Source: an uncultured Alphaproteobacteria bacterium (lineage in GTDB: Bacteria; Pseudomonadota; Alphaproteobacteria; HIMB59; GCA-002718135). Taken from it: a stretch of DNA of 64,000 bases. Position 1 is the first letter of the stretch, and every line of letters begins with the position of its first letter. Below, piece after piece: positions 26,180 to 36,392 of the stretch. The stretch spans positions 1 through 64,000 of the forward strand of contig CACKRO010000004.1 of assembly GCA_902602695.1 (NCBI GenBank). Reading direction: 5' to 3'. Below the pieces are notes generated by a model, which searched no databases, was not told where the DNA came from, and saw only the letters and a program-made list of their open reading frames with translations. The translations under genes were made by a program, and so were the position numbers.

Positions 26180-27644
26180 CTACATTTATAATTGATTTCC
26201 ATTTACTAATACTAGAAGTTGAAATGGATTTTTTAATTTTTGCTTTTACTGTTTTATCTTTTTTCCAAAGTTTACTTATTTGGCTTGTATTTTTTAAATA
26301 TCCAGATTGAATTGCTGCAAGATATGCTGCGCCAAGTGAAGTAGTCTCAACATTACTTGGTCTAATAATTTTAATTTGAGAAATATTTGCTAAACTTTGT
26401 AGAAAGCTATTATTTTTAACCATACCCCCATCAACTCTTATTTCACTAATCTTTGTCTTAGAATCTTTTTCCATACACTCAATTAATTCATAAGTTTGAA
26501 AAGATAGACTGTCCAAAGTTGCTTTGATGATATCTTCTTTAGACGTATTTCTAGTGATGCCAAAAAATGTTCCTCTTGCATTAGGGTTCCAATATGGTGC
26601 TCCAAGACCTGTTAAGGCGGGGACAAAAAATAAACTTTCATCTTTATTAGCTTTTTTATACAATTTATCAGTTTCACTAGAATCTTTTATAAATTTTAAA
26701 TTATCGCGAAGCCATTGTATGGCAGAGCCTGCTACAAAAATACTTCCTTCATAGCAAAACATTTTTTTACCATTTATTTTAAAAGCAACAGTTGTTAGTA
26801 ATCTGTTTTTAGATAATTTAAATTTTTCTCCAATATTCATTAGAAGAAAACAGCCTGTACCATATGTACTTTTTGATTGCCCTTTTTTAAAACAAGCTTG
26901 ACCAATTGTTGCTGACTGTTGGTCTCCAGCCATGCCTCCAATTGGTATTGAATCACCAAATAATTTAGTAGAGCCAAAATCATATGCATTTTCAACTACA
27001 GTTGGTAAGATATTTTTTGGAATATTAAATATTTTTAAAATTTTGTCAGACCACTGCTCTTTTTGAGAATCAAAAATCATGGTTCTTGAGGCATTTGATA
27101 TATCTGTTAGATGAGATTTTCCCTTGGTTAATTTCCATAATAGCCAGGTGTCTATTGTTCCAAAAAGTAAATTATTATTTTTTAAATTCTTATTTACTTC
27201 CTTAACATTATCAATAATCCATTTAATTTTAGTAGCTGAAAAATATGGATCAAGCTCTAGACCAGTTATTTTTTGAATTTTTTTATCAATCCCTTTTCTT
27301 TTTAAATTTTCACAAAGATTAGCTGTTCTTCTATCTTGCCAGACTATTGCTCTGTAAACTGGTTTCCCAGTTTTCTTATTCCACAAAACTGTTGTTTCTC
27401 TTTGATTGGTAATTCCAATTGAAATTATGTTTTTTGAATTTAAATTATTTTTTCTTAATATTTTTGAAATTAAATTTCTAACATCATCCCAAATTTCTGT
27501 TGCATTATGTTCTACCCATCCTTCATTGGGAAAATATTGTTTAAATTCTTTTTGGACAATATCGAATATTTCAAATTTTTTATTATACAGTACAATTCTT
27601 GAACTTGTTGTTCCTTGATCTATTACCAAAAAATATTTTTTCAT
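26163..27644 (-). CDS. glpK: glycerol kinase
   Basis: ATP-dependent phosphorylation of glycerol to sn-glycerol 3-phosphate, FGGY family, 493 aa (normal length). N-terminal phosphate loop VIDQGTTSSR, glycerol-site residues in GWVEHNA and WQDRRTA, IGGMAGDQQSATIGQ, and the C-terminal VDGGMVKNNSFLQ and ETTSLGAAYLAAI. No glpF or glpD nearby. It sits immediately downstream of parE. Confidence 0.96.
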   Translation of the reverse strand: MKKYFLVIDQGTTSSRIVLYNKKFEIFDIVQKEFKQYFPNEGWVEHNATEIWDDVRNLISKILRKNNLNSKNIISIGITNQRETTVLWNKKTGKPVYRAIVWQDRRTANLCENLKRKGIDKKIQKITGLELDPYFSATKIKWIIDNVKEVNKNLKNNNLLFGTIDTWLLWKLTKGKSHLTDISNASRTMIFDSQKEQWSDKILKIFNIPKNILPTVVENAYDFGSTKLFGDSIPIGGMAGDQQSATIGQACFKKGQSKSTYGTGCFLLMNIGEKFKLSKNRLLTTVAFKINGKKMFCYEGSIFVAGSAIQWLRDNLKFIKDSSETDKLYKKANKDESLFFVPALTGLGAPYWNPNARGTFFGITRNTSKEDIIKATLDSLSFQTYELIECMEKDSKTKISEIRVDGGMVKNNSFLQSLANISQIKIIRPSNVETTSLGAAYLAAIQSGYLKNTSQISKLWKKDKTVKAKIKKSISTSSISKWKSIINVVNNFY

Positions 27645-27647
27645 AAA

Positions 27648-29582
27648 TTAGACGTCTAAATTTTTAATGAAGTTAGCATTATTTTGAATAAATTTAAAAC
27701 GTAACTCTGCTTGTTTTCCCATTAAGGTTTCGAATAAACTTTCTGTATTCTTTATATCTTTCTTAGCTTTTTCAGAGTTAATCAATATTAGATTCCTTTT
27801 GTTTTGATTCATTGTAGTCTCTTTCAATTGATCAGCTGGCATTTCACCCAAACCTTTAAATCTTGTAATGTTATAATTGTCAGACTTAAATTCTTTTTCA
27901 ATTAATTTATCTTTCTCTTTTTCATCATATGCGTAAAAAGATTTATTTTTATTATAAATTTTGAATAAAGGAGGCATTGCTAGATATAGTTTATTTTCAT
28001 CAATTAAACTTTTCATATATTTATAAAAAAAAGTAATAAGTAGAGTTGCAATATGTGAACCATCTACGTCCGCATCAGTCATTAAAATTATTTTCTCATA
28101 TCGAAGTTTTGAAATTTCAAAGTTTTTTCCAATACCACAACCTAAAGATTGAATAAGATTCTGTATTTCATTGTTATCAGCAATTTTAGATAGCCCAACA
28201 TTATAAACATTTAATATTTTCCCCCTTAAAGGAAGTATTGCTTGAAATTCTCTATTTCTTGCTTGCTTAGCAGAACCTCCAGCACTGTCGCCTTCAACAA
28301 TAAATATTTCAGAATCTTTTATAGATTTACTCGAACAATCAACTAGTTTACCTGGAAGACGATTTCTTTCTTTAATACTTTTTCTATCTAACTCTTTAAT
28401 TTTTGATAAATCAGTTCTTTGAAGAGCTCTTTCAATTAAATTATCTAAAAGTATTTTTGAATTTTTCTTATTAGCATTTAACCATAATAAAAATTCTTGT
28501 TGTGTTTTTGTTTCAATTTCTTTTTGTAAATTTGGCATTATTATCCTCTTTTTAGTTTGACCTTCAAAACTTGGATCATTTATAAAGATTGAAATAATAA
28601 CGTTAGAGTAATCAAAAATATCACTGTGATTGATATTACTGATTTTTGAGAATTGATTTTTTTGGCCATAAAGTTTTATAGCTTTTAGAATTCCATTACG
28701 AATACCATTTTCATGAGAGCCGCCATCTGGTGTTTCAATGGTGTTACAATATGACATTAAACTTGAATTTTCATTTGTATTAAATGAAATTAAAGTTTCA
28801 AAATTTTCATTATCTTTTATTTTTGATTTTAATAAAAAATTTTTTTCAAATAATTTAGAGTTGTTTGCGTATTCTAATTGAAAATAATCTTCAATTCCTT
28901 TTTTATAAAAAAAACTTTTTTTGTTAGGGGTTTTATCTTTTATTAATTCTTTATCAATTTCAAAGTTGATAGTTGTGCCTCCAACTAATACTGATTTCAT
29001 ATTTATAAAATTATATAATTTTTTTGGAACAAATTGTGTTTCTTCAAATATACTTTCATCTGGAATAAAAGAAATTTCTGTACCTTTTAATTTTTTGCTA
29101 CATTTTTCAATTTTTATTTTTGTCTTAACCTTTCCTTTTGAGTAATCTTGTCTATACACTTTTCCATCTTTGAATACCTGAACTTGTAATAAAGAACTTA
29201 ATGCATTTACAACAGAAATCCCAACCCCGTGTAATCCACCAGAAGTTTTGTAAGCATTACTGTTAAACTTACCACCTGCGTGAAGTGTAGTTAAAACTAC
29301 TTCAAGTGCTCTTTTATTTTTATATTTAGGATGAAAATCAATAGGAATACCTCTTCCATTATCTTTTATTTTTATCGAACCATCTTTTTTATATTGAAAA
29401 CTTATATCGGTCGCGTGACCAGCTAAAACTTCATCTATACTATTATCTAGTACTTCGTTAACTAAATGATGAAGACCATCTTGATTTGTGCTTCCAATAT
29501 ACATACCCGGTCTTTTACGAACTGGCTCAAGACCCTCAAGTACTTCAATATCTTTGGCATTATAAGTAGATTTTTTAGCCAC
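27648..29582 (-). CDS. parE: DNA topoisomerase IV subunit B
   Basis: ATPase subunit of topoisomerase IV, which decatenates replicated chromosomes. 644 aa, ParE length rather than the ~800 of GyrB. GHKL ATPase motifs are NSIDEVLAG, DNGRGIP and GGLHGVGISVVNAL, and the Toprim domain has VEGDSAGGSAKQAR and DADVDGSHI. The N-terminus YNAKDIEVLEGLEPVRKRPGMYIG is typical. The glpK gene follows after 3 bases. Confidence 0.95.
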   Translation of the reverse strand: MAKKSTYNAKDIEVLEGLEPVRKRPGMYIGSTNQDGLHHLVNEVLDNSIDEVLAGHATDISFQYKKDGSIKIKDNGRGIPIDFHPKYKNKRALEVVLTTLHAGGKFNSNAYKTSGGLHGVGISVVNALSSLLQVQVFKDGKVYRQDYSKGKVKTKIKIEKCSKKLKGTEISFIPDESIFEETQFVPKKLYNFINMKSVLVGGTTINFEIDKELIKDKTPNKKSFFYKKGIEDYFQLEYANNSKLFEKNFLLKSKIKDNENFETLISFNTNENSSLMSYCNTIETPDGGSHENGIRNGILKAIKLYGQKNQFSKISNINHSDIFDYSNVIISIFINDPSFEGQTKKRIIMPNLQKEIETKTQQEFLLWLNANKKNSKILLDNLIERALQRTDLSKIKELDRKSIKERNRLPGKLVDCSSKSIKDSEIFIVEGDSAGGSAKQARNREFQAILPLRGKILNVYNVGLSKIADNNEIQNLIQSLGCGIGKNFEISKLRYEKIILMTDADVDGSHIATLLITFFYKYMKSLIDENKLYLAMPPLFKIYNKNKSFYAYDEKEKDKLIEKEFKSDNYNITRFKGLGEMPADQLKETTMNQNKRNLILINSEKAKKDIKNTESLFETLMGKQAELRFKFIQNNANFIKNLDV

Positions 29583-29618
29583 AAATATTTCTTATCAAAA
29601 GTGTTGTTCTAAAAACAT

Positions 29619-29644
29619 AAAAAAAACCGCCCTGAGGCGGTTTT
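29619..29644 (-). terminator. rho-independent terminator of glnA
   Basis: Stem AAAACCGCC / GGCGGTTTT with a 4-base loop, followed on the minus strand by a T run. It lies 23 bases past the glnA stop and ahead of parE, separating the two units. Confidence 0.93.
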
Positions 29645-29666
29645 CTTTATAGAGAAAAGTATAATT

Positions 29667-31097
29667 CTACACGTCGTAGTATAGTTTAAACTCGTGTGGA
29701 TGAGGTCTAATATTAATTGGGTCAACCTCACTCTCTTTTTTATAGCTAATATAAGTTTCAATTACATCTTTGGTGAATACATCACCCTCTAATAAAAATG
29801 CATGATCTTTTTCAAGAGCCTCAAGAGATTCAGCTAAAGATCCAGGCGTAGATTGAATTTTAGACAAAACTTCATCGCTAGCAGCATAGAGATTTATATC
29901 TGTTGGATCACCAGGATTAATTTTATTTTTAATTCCATCTAATCCTGCCATTAACATTGCTGAGAATGCTAAGTATGGATTTGCACTTGGATCTGGACAT
30001 CTAAATTCCATTCTTTTTGCCTTAGGGCTTTGAGAATAAGCAGGAATTCTAACAGATGCAGTTCTATTTCTTTGAGAGTAAACAATGTTCACCGGAGCCT
30101 CAAAGCCTGGGACCAATCTTTTATAAGAATTAGTAGTAGGAGCGCAAAAAGCTAAAAGAGCAGGTGCATGTTTAAGTATACCGCCAATATAATTTAGAGC
30201 TAAATCACTTAGGTTAGCATAGTTACCCTCTTTATACATTAATGTATCACCGTCTTTCCAAACACTTTGATGAACGTGCATACCTGAACCATTATCTTCG
30301 AATAAAGGTTTAGGCATAAATGTAGCTGTCATTCCATGTTGTCTAGCAACATTTTTAACTACATACTTATATTTCATCATATCATCAGCCATTTTCAATA
30401 AAGGTGAAAACTCTAAATCAATTTCACATTGTCCACCTGTTGCAACTTCATGGTGATGTGCCTCAACAGTTAAACCAATGTCTTGCATTGTCATTACCAT
30501 TTCAGTTCTAACATCTTGAAGTGTATCTACTGGTGGAAGAGGAAAGTAACCCTCTTTATGTCTTGGTTTATGACCCAAGTTTGGATTTTCATCTGTACCA
30601 CTATTCCAGGTACCTTCTACTGAATCAACTTCATGAAAGGCAAAGTTAGAACCCGAGTCAAACTGAACATTATTAAAAACAAAAAATTCTGCTTCTGGAC
30701 CAAAAAAAGCAGTATCTCCAATTCCAGAAGATTTTAAATAAGCCTCCGCTTTTTTGGCAATGTTTCTTGGATCTCTTGAGTAATCTACCAAAGTTACTGG
30801 ATCTTTAATATTACAATGTATAGCAATTGTCTTTTCAGAAAAGAATGGGTCTATGTAAGCCGTGCTTGCATCTGGAATCACTATCATGTCACTGTCTTGA
30901 ATTTCTTGAAAACCTCTCACTGATGATCCATCAAAACCAAGTCCGTCTGAGAAAGTGTCTTCATCTAAAAATTTAATTGGAATTGTAAAATGTTGTGTTG
31001 TACCTGGTATATCAGTAAAGCGTATATCCGCCATTTTAATATCCATATCTTTAATTTCAGACATTAAATCTTTTGGAGTCGAGCTTTTTAATTTCAT
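29667..31097 (-). CDS. glnA: glutamine synthetase type I
   Basis: ATP-dependent amination of glutamate to glutamine, the main ammonium assimilation step; dodecamer, 476 aa. Landmarks are [19 protein letters not shown], the metal-binding [36 protein letters not shown] and RRxLVPG-type loop ([10 protein letters not shown]). The adenylylation Tyr is conserved in context ([11 protein letters not shown]). It is preceded by a good GGAG Shine-Dalgarno and two tandem glutamine riboswitches, and followed by a strong terminator. Upstream in the same operon are glnB and an aminotransferase. Confidence 0.97.
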   Translation of the reverse strand: MKLKSSTPKDLMSEIKDMDIKMADIRFTDIPGTTQHFTIPIKFLDEDTFSDGLGFDGSSVRGFQEIQDSDMIVIPDASTAYIDPFFSEKTIAIHCNIKDPVTLVDYSRDPRNIAKKAEAYLKSSGIGDTAFFGPEAEFFVFNNVQFDSGSNFAFHEVDSVEGTWNSGTDENPNLGHKPRHKEGYFPLPPVDTLQDVRTEMVMTMQDIGLTVEAHHHEVATGGQCEIDLEFSPLLKMADDMMKYKYVVKNVARQHGMTATFMPKPLFEDNGSGMHVHQSVWKDGDTLMYKEGNYANLSDLALNYIGGILKHAPALLAFCAPTTNSYKRLVPGFEAPVNIVYSQRNRTASVRIPAYSQSPKAKRMEFRCPDPSANPYLAFSAMLMAGLDGIKNKINPGDPTDINLYAASDEVLSKIQSTPGSLAESLEALEKDHAFLLEGDVFTKDVIETYISYKKESEVDPINIRPHPHEFKLYYDV

Positions 31098-31117
31098 ATC
31101 TATCTCCTAACTTCAAC

Positions 31118-31144
31118 AAAAAGGTATGCCTTCCAGCTATACCT
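31118..31144 (-). terminator. possible leader terminator of glnA (riboswitch expression platform)
   Basis: On the minus strand, AGGTAT and ATACCT pair around an 11-base loop and are followed by a five-T run, between the second riboswitch and the glnA Shine-Dalgarno. It is weaker than the terminator after glnA and could act as an attenuator controlled by the aptamers. Confidence 0.45.
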
Positions 31145-31180
31145 GGTTAAATCATGCTCTAGTTATGAAATCCGCTTTTT

Positions 31181-31240
31181 AATGCGCGTTCCTTCAGCAA
31201 GTGGCCTACTTCCGACCTATTAAAATAGGTTGAACGATTT
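31181..31240 (-). ncRNA. glutamine riboswitch (glnA motif), glnA-proximal copy
   Basis: The minus strand reads ATCGTTCA, hairpin ACCTAT/ATAGGT, CGGAAGTAGG, a weak stem, then GAAGGAACGC. The CGTTC/GAACG closing stem and the core GTCGGAAGTAGG ... GAAGGAACG are the conserved parts of the glnA RNA motif that binds glutamine. It is the second aptamer met by polymerase and the closer to glnA. Confidence 0.88.
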
Positions 31241-31248
31241 ATAACTTT

Positions 31249-31308
31249 TGCATGCGTTCCTTCGGCACAATGCCTACTTCCGACTCTAAAAGAGTTGAAC
31301 GATTAATT
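31249..31308 (-). ncRNA. glutamine riboswitch (glnA motif), distal copy
   Basis: The minus strand reads ATCGTTCA, hairpin ACTC/GAGT, CGGAAGTAGG, stem GGCA/TGCC, then GAAGGAACGC. All conserved core positions of the glnA motif are present, and the third stem is better than in the other copy. Starts 37 bases after the glnB stop, so it can be read through from glnB or from a local promoter. Confidence 0.9.
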
Positions 31309-31344
31309 AATAATTACTTGGTTTTAAATAAAAGTAAAGAAAAA

Positions 31345-32840
<1,496 letters not shown>

Positions 32841-32892
32841 ATTTTTGATATAGCGATTTAATATAAAAATTAAACTTTTAAATAAGATACAT

Positions 32893-32970
32893 GGCGAGCG
32901 TAGCTCAGTTGGTTAGAGCGCAGGCTTGTGGTGCCTGATGCCGTGGGTTCGAATCCCATCGTTCGCCCCA
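32893..32970 (+). tRNA. tRNA-His (GTG)
   Basis: 78 bases including an encoded G-1. Acceptor GCGAGCG pairs with CGTTCGC, G-1 faces C73, anticodon loop TTGTGGT gives GTG, T arm GGGTTCGAATCCC, encoded CCA. The G-1:C73 pair is the standard bacterial tRNA-His identity element. Confidence 0.95.
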
Positions 32971-33035
32971 TTTTTATTTAGTTTATTTTCTCTATTGTTT
33001 TTTAATTTATTGTACATAAAAGGCTAATAATAATA

Positions 33036-33120
33036 GGGCCGGTGGTGGAATTGGTAGACACGCTAGATTTAGGTTCTAGTGCCGCGAGGTGTGAAGGTTC
33101 AAGTCCTTTCCGGCCTACCA
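33036..33120 (+). tRNA. tRNA-Leu (TAG)
   Basis: 85-base class II tRNA: acceptor GGGCCGG with CCGGCCT (one G-U), anticodon stem CTAGA/TCTAG with loop TTTAGGT giving TAG, a variable arm (TGCCGCGAGGTGT region), T arm GGTTCAAGTCC, encoded CCA. It ends 16 bases before the tig start with no terminator between. Confidence 0.95.
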
Positions 33121-33136
33121 TTGGGTTTGATGAAAT

Positions 33137-34489
33137 ATGAATACAAAAGAATTAAAATCTACAAAACTTTATAAAGAATACTCATTGGAAATTCCATATG
33201 AAGAAATTGATTCTGAAGTAGATAATAAAATAAATCAAATACTACCCACAGTAAACATACCTGGTTTTAGAAAGGGTAAAGCACCATTAAATATTGTCAA
33301 AAAAAAATATGAAGACAATGTCTTAAATGAAGTTATTCAAAAAGTAATAGATATAAATACAAAAAAATTAATTGAAGAAAAAAAATTTTCACTTTTTAGA
33401 GCCCCTAAGGTCGAGCTTAGTAACTATGAAAAAAATAAACCCATAACTTTAAGTTTAAAATTTGATTTAAAACCTGAAATTAAACTCAAAGATTTTAAAG
33501 ATCTTACAACAAATAAATATGAAATTGAATTAGACAAAAAAGTAGAGGAAAATCAGTTTAAGAGTTTTATTGCTTCACAAAAAAACTTTAAAAAAATTGA
33601 AAGTTCTCGACAAGTTAAAAATACTGATAAAGTTATTGTTAATTTTGGATCTACCCAAGAAGAGCTGCCAGAATATTTAAAATCTCAAAAAAATTTTCCT
33701 ATTGATCTGGAGTTTGATGACGGAATACTTCCAAACTTAAACAAGGAATTGATTTCTAAAAAAGTAAAAGTAGGTGATAAATTAGACTTAGAATTAAATT
33801 TGTCAAAAATTCTTAAAGATGAGAAATTTAATAAAACAACTTTTAATTTTGAAGTAATATCCATAGAAGAAAAAATTAAATTTGAACTTACAAAGGAGTT
33901 TTTGGATAAAAATGGTTTCAAGACAGAAAAAGATTTGAAAGATTTCTTAGTCAGCAATATCAAAACCCAATATGAGCAAGGCATAAAACAAATAGAAAAA
34001 AAAGAATTGATGGATCTTTTAGATAAAAGTTATAAATTTGAATTACCTGATGGAGTACTAGAAGATGATTTTAATCAAATATGGAATCGTTTAGAGCAAG
34101 CTAAAAGAGAAGGTAGTTTAGATGAGGATGATAAGCTTTTAAAAGATGACGATCTTAAAAAAAGATATAAAAAAATTTCAGAAAGAAGGGTTAAGCTTGG
34201 TTTATTAATGCAACATATCGCCTCAGAAGAAAAAGTAGTTGTATCTGAGGAAGAGATTAACAAAGGTATATTAGAGTATACTAGCCAATATCCAGGCCAA
34301 GAAAAGCAGATTATGGAATATTTTGAAAAAAATCCATCATCACTCGATACAATTAGAGCACCTCTTATTGAGCAAAAAGTAATTGATTCAATTATTTCCA
34401 AATCGAAAACAAATGTTATAAAATTAAATGAAGATGAATATAAAAAACTTGAAGTTATAACATTTGATATTAAAGATACGAAAAAATGA
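33137..34489 (+). CDS. tig: trigger factor
   Basis: Ribosome-bound chaperone and FKBP-type prolyl isomerase for nascent chains. 450 aa with the three usual parts: ribosome-binding domain with GFRKGKAP signature (residues ~43-50), a PPIase domain around 150-245 (divergent, Lys-rich), and a helical C-terminal substrate-binding domain. It lies directly after tRNA-Leu without a visible Shine-Dalgarno and overlaps clpP by 4 bases. Confidence 0.95.
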   Translation: MNTKELKSTKLYKEYSLEIPYEEIDSEVDNKINQILPTVNIPGFRKGKAPLNIVKKKYEDNVLNEVIQKVIDINTKKLIEEKKFSLFRAPKVELSNYEKNKPITLSLKFDLKPEIKLKDFKDLTTNKYEIELDKKVEENQFKSFIASQKNFKKIESSRQVKNTDKVIVNFGSTQEELPEYLKSQKNFPIDLEFDDGILPNLNKELISKKVKVGDKLDLELNLSKILKDEKFNKTTFNFEVISIEEKIKFELTKEFLDKNGFKTEKDLKDFLVSNIKTQYEQGIKQIEKKELMDLLDKSYKFELPDGVLEDDFNQIWNRLEQAKREGSLDEDDKLLKDDDLKKRYKKISERRVKLGLLMQHIASEEKVVVSEEEINKGILEYTSQYPGQEKQIMEYFEKNPSSLDTIRAPLIEQKVIDSIISKSKTNVIKLNEDEYKKLEVITFDIKDTKK

Positions 34490-35097
34490 AAGATCCGATA
34501 GAAAATCTTACAAATAACTTAATTCCAATGGTAGTAGAGCAATCATCAAGAGGTGAAAGATCTTACGACATTTACTCGAGATTGTTAAAAGAAAGAATAA
34601 TCTTTCTAACTGGTCCAATTGACGATAACATTGCAAGTTTAATGTGCGCACAAATATTATTTCTAGAATCTGAAAATCCAAAAAAAGAAATCTCTTTTTA
34701 TATCAATTCTCCTGGGGGCATTGTTTGGTCAGGATTAGCAATTTACGATACTATGCAATATGTTTCTTCGAAAATTATGACTATTTGTATAGGGCAAGCT
34801 GCATCAGCAGGCTCTCTTCTTTTAACTGCTGGTGAAAAAGGAATGAGATTTTCTCTCCCAAATTCAAGAATTATGGTTCATCAACCTAGTGGCGGTATGC
34901 AAGGACAAGTTACAGATATTGAAATTCAAACTAATGAAATTAAAAAAACTAAATTGAAATTAAATGAAATTTATTCAAAACATACAGGAAAGAAATTATC
35001 AGAAATTTCAAGTATAATGGAAAGAGACAAGTATTTCTCGGCTGATGAAGCGATTAAATTTGGACTTATAGATAAGATTGTAAAGGATAGGAAATAA
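34486..35097 (+). CDS. clpP: ATP-dependent Clp protease proteolytic subunit
   Basis: Serine peptidase barrel that degrades proteins fed by ClpX or ClpA. 203 aa. Catalytic Ser107 in GQAASAGS, His132 in MVHQPSGG and the Asp in ERDKYFS are all present. It ends on the first base of clpX (TAATG-type junction), so ClpP and ClpX are made together. Confidence 0.98.
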   Translation: MKDPIENLTNNLIPMVVEQSSRGERSYDIYSRLLKERIIFLTGPIDDNIASLMCAQILFLESENPKKEISFYINSPGGIVWSGLAIYDTMQYVSSKIMTICIGQAASAGSLLLTAGEKGMRFSLPNSRIMVHQPSGGMQGQVTDIEIQTNEIKKTKLKLNEIYSKHTGKKLSEISSIMERDKYFSADEAIKFGLIDKIVKDRK

Positions 35098-36362
35098 TGA
35101 ATAAAAAAAATGATAAAGATTCATTATTTTGTTCTTTCTGTGGCAAAAATCAAAAAGAAGTAAAAAAATTAATTGCTGGACCGACTGTTTTTGTATGTGA
35201 TGAATGCGTAGAACTGTGCATGGATATTATTAAAGAGGACAATAAGAATAATAAATTTAAAATTAAAAAAGATATTCCAAAACCCTCAGAGATAAATAAA
35301 TTTTTAAATGATTACGTAATAGGCCAGAAAGATTCAAAGAAAATACTTTCAGTAGCAGTTTATAATCACTATAAAAGATTATCTTCCAACCTAGAAAACG
35401 ATAATGTAGAAATCTCTAAATCAAATATTCTTTTAGTTGGGCCTACTGGTACTGGCAAAACATTATTGGCTCAAACTTTAGCAAAAATATTAGATGTTCC
35501 TTTTACAGTCGCAGATGCAACTAGTTTAACCGAAGCAGGATATGTTGGAGAGGATGTAGAAAATATAATTCTTAAATTATTGCAAGCATCTGATTACAAT
35601 GTTGAACGCGCACAAAAGGGTATTGTTTATATCGACGAAATTGATAAAATTGGAAGAAAAAGTGATAATCCTTCTATAACGAGAGATGTTTCTGGAGAAG
35701 GTGTACAACAAGCTTTGCTTAAAATTATGGAAGGAACTGTAGCTAGCGTCCCACCACAAGGAGGAAGAAAGCATCCTCAACAAGAATTTTTGCAAGTCGA
35801 TACATCCAATATACTTTTTATATGTGGAGGAGCATTTTCAGGTTTAGAAGAAATTATCAATTATCGTTTAAAAGGAACTGCTATCGGTTTTAATTCTAAA
35901 CTAGATCTTGAACCTAAAAAGACCATTGGTGTATCACTTAAAAAACTAGAGAACCAAGATTTATTAAAATTTGGAATGATACCAGAATTTATTGGAAGGC
36001 TTCCTGTTATCACTACTTTAAGTGAACTTGATGAAGATATGCTTATTAAAATAATGACTCAGCCAAAAAATGCTATTGTAAAGCAATTTGAATCTCTGAT
36101 GAAAATGGATGGAGTTAAATTAGAAATTAAAGAAGATGCTCTAAAAGAGATAGCAAAGTTAGCTGTTTCACAAAATACAGGTGCTAGAGGCTTGAGGTCT
36201 ATTATCGAAGATTCGTTAATGGATCTTATGTACAAAGTTCCAGAACAAAAAGACTTATATAAAGTTGTTATTAATAAAGATGTAATTGCAAAAAAATCTG
36301 ATCCAATTTTAATTTATTCGAACAAAGAAAATAATCAAAAATTAATGTCTAATAACTCTTGA
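35097..36362 (+). CDS. clpX: ATP-dependent Clp protease ATP-binding subunit ClpX
   Basis: AAA+ unfoldase, 421 aa. An N-terminal four-Cys zinc domain (CSFCGK and CDECVELC), Walker A GPTGTGKT, pore loop AGYVG, Walker B VYIDEIDK, arginine-finger sensor region and the ClpP-docking IGF loop (TAIGFNS) are visible. Immediately downstream of clpP. Confidence 0.98.
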   Translation: MNKKNDKDSLFCSFCGKNQKEVKKLIAGPTVFVCDECVELCMDIIKEDNKNNKFKIKKDIPKPSEINKFLNDYVIGQKDSKKILSVAVYNHYKRLSSNLENDNVEISKSNILLVGPTGTGKTLLAQTLAKILDVPFTVADATSLTEAGYVGEDVENIILKLLQASDYNVERAQKGIVYIDEIDKIGRKSDNPSITRDVSGEGVQQALLKIMEGTVASVPPQGGRKHPQQEFLQVDTSNILFICGGAFSGLEEIINYRLKGTAIGFNSKLDLEPKKTIGVSLKKLENQDLLKFGMIPEFIGRLPVITTLSELDEDMLIKIMTQPKNAIVKQFESLMKMDGVKLEIKEDALKEIAKLAVSQNTGARGLRSIIEDSLMDLMYKVPEQKDLYKVVINKDVIAKKSDPILIYSNKENNQKLMSNNS

Positions 36363-36392
36363 ATTTAATCAATATATAGACATTTAATAAAT

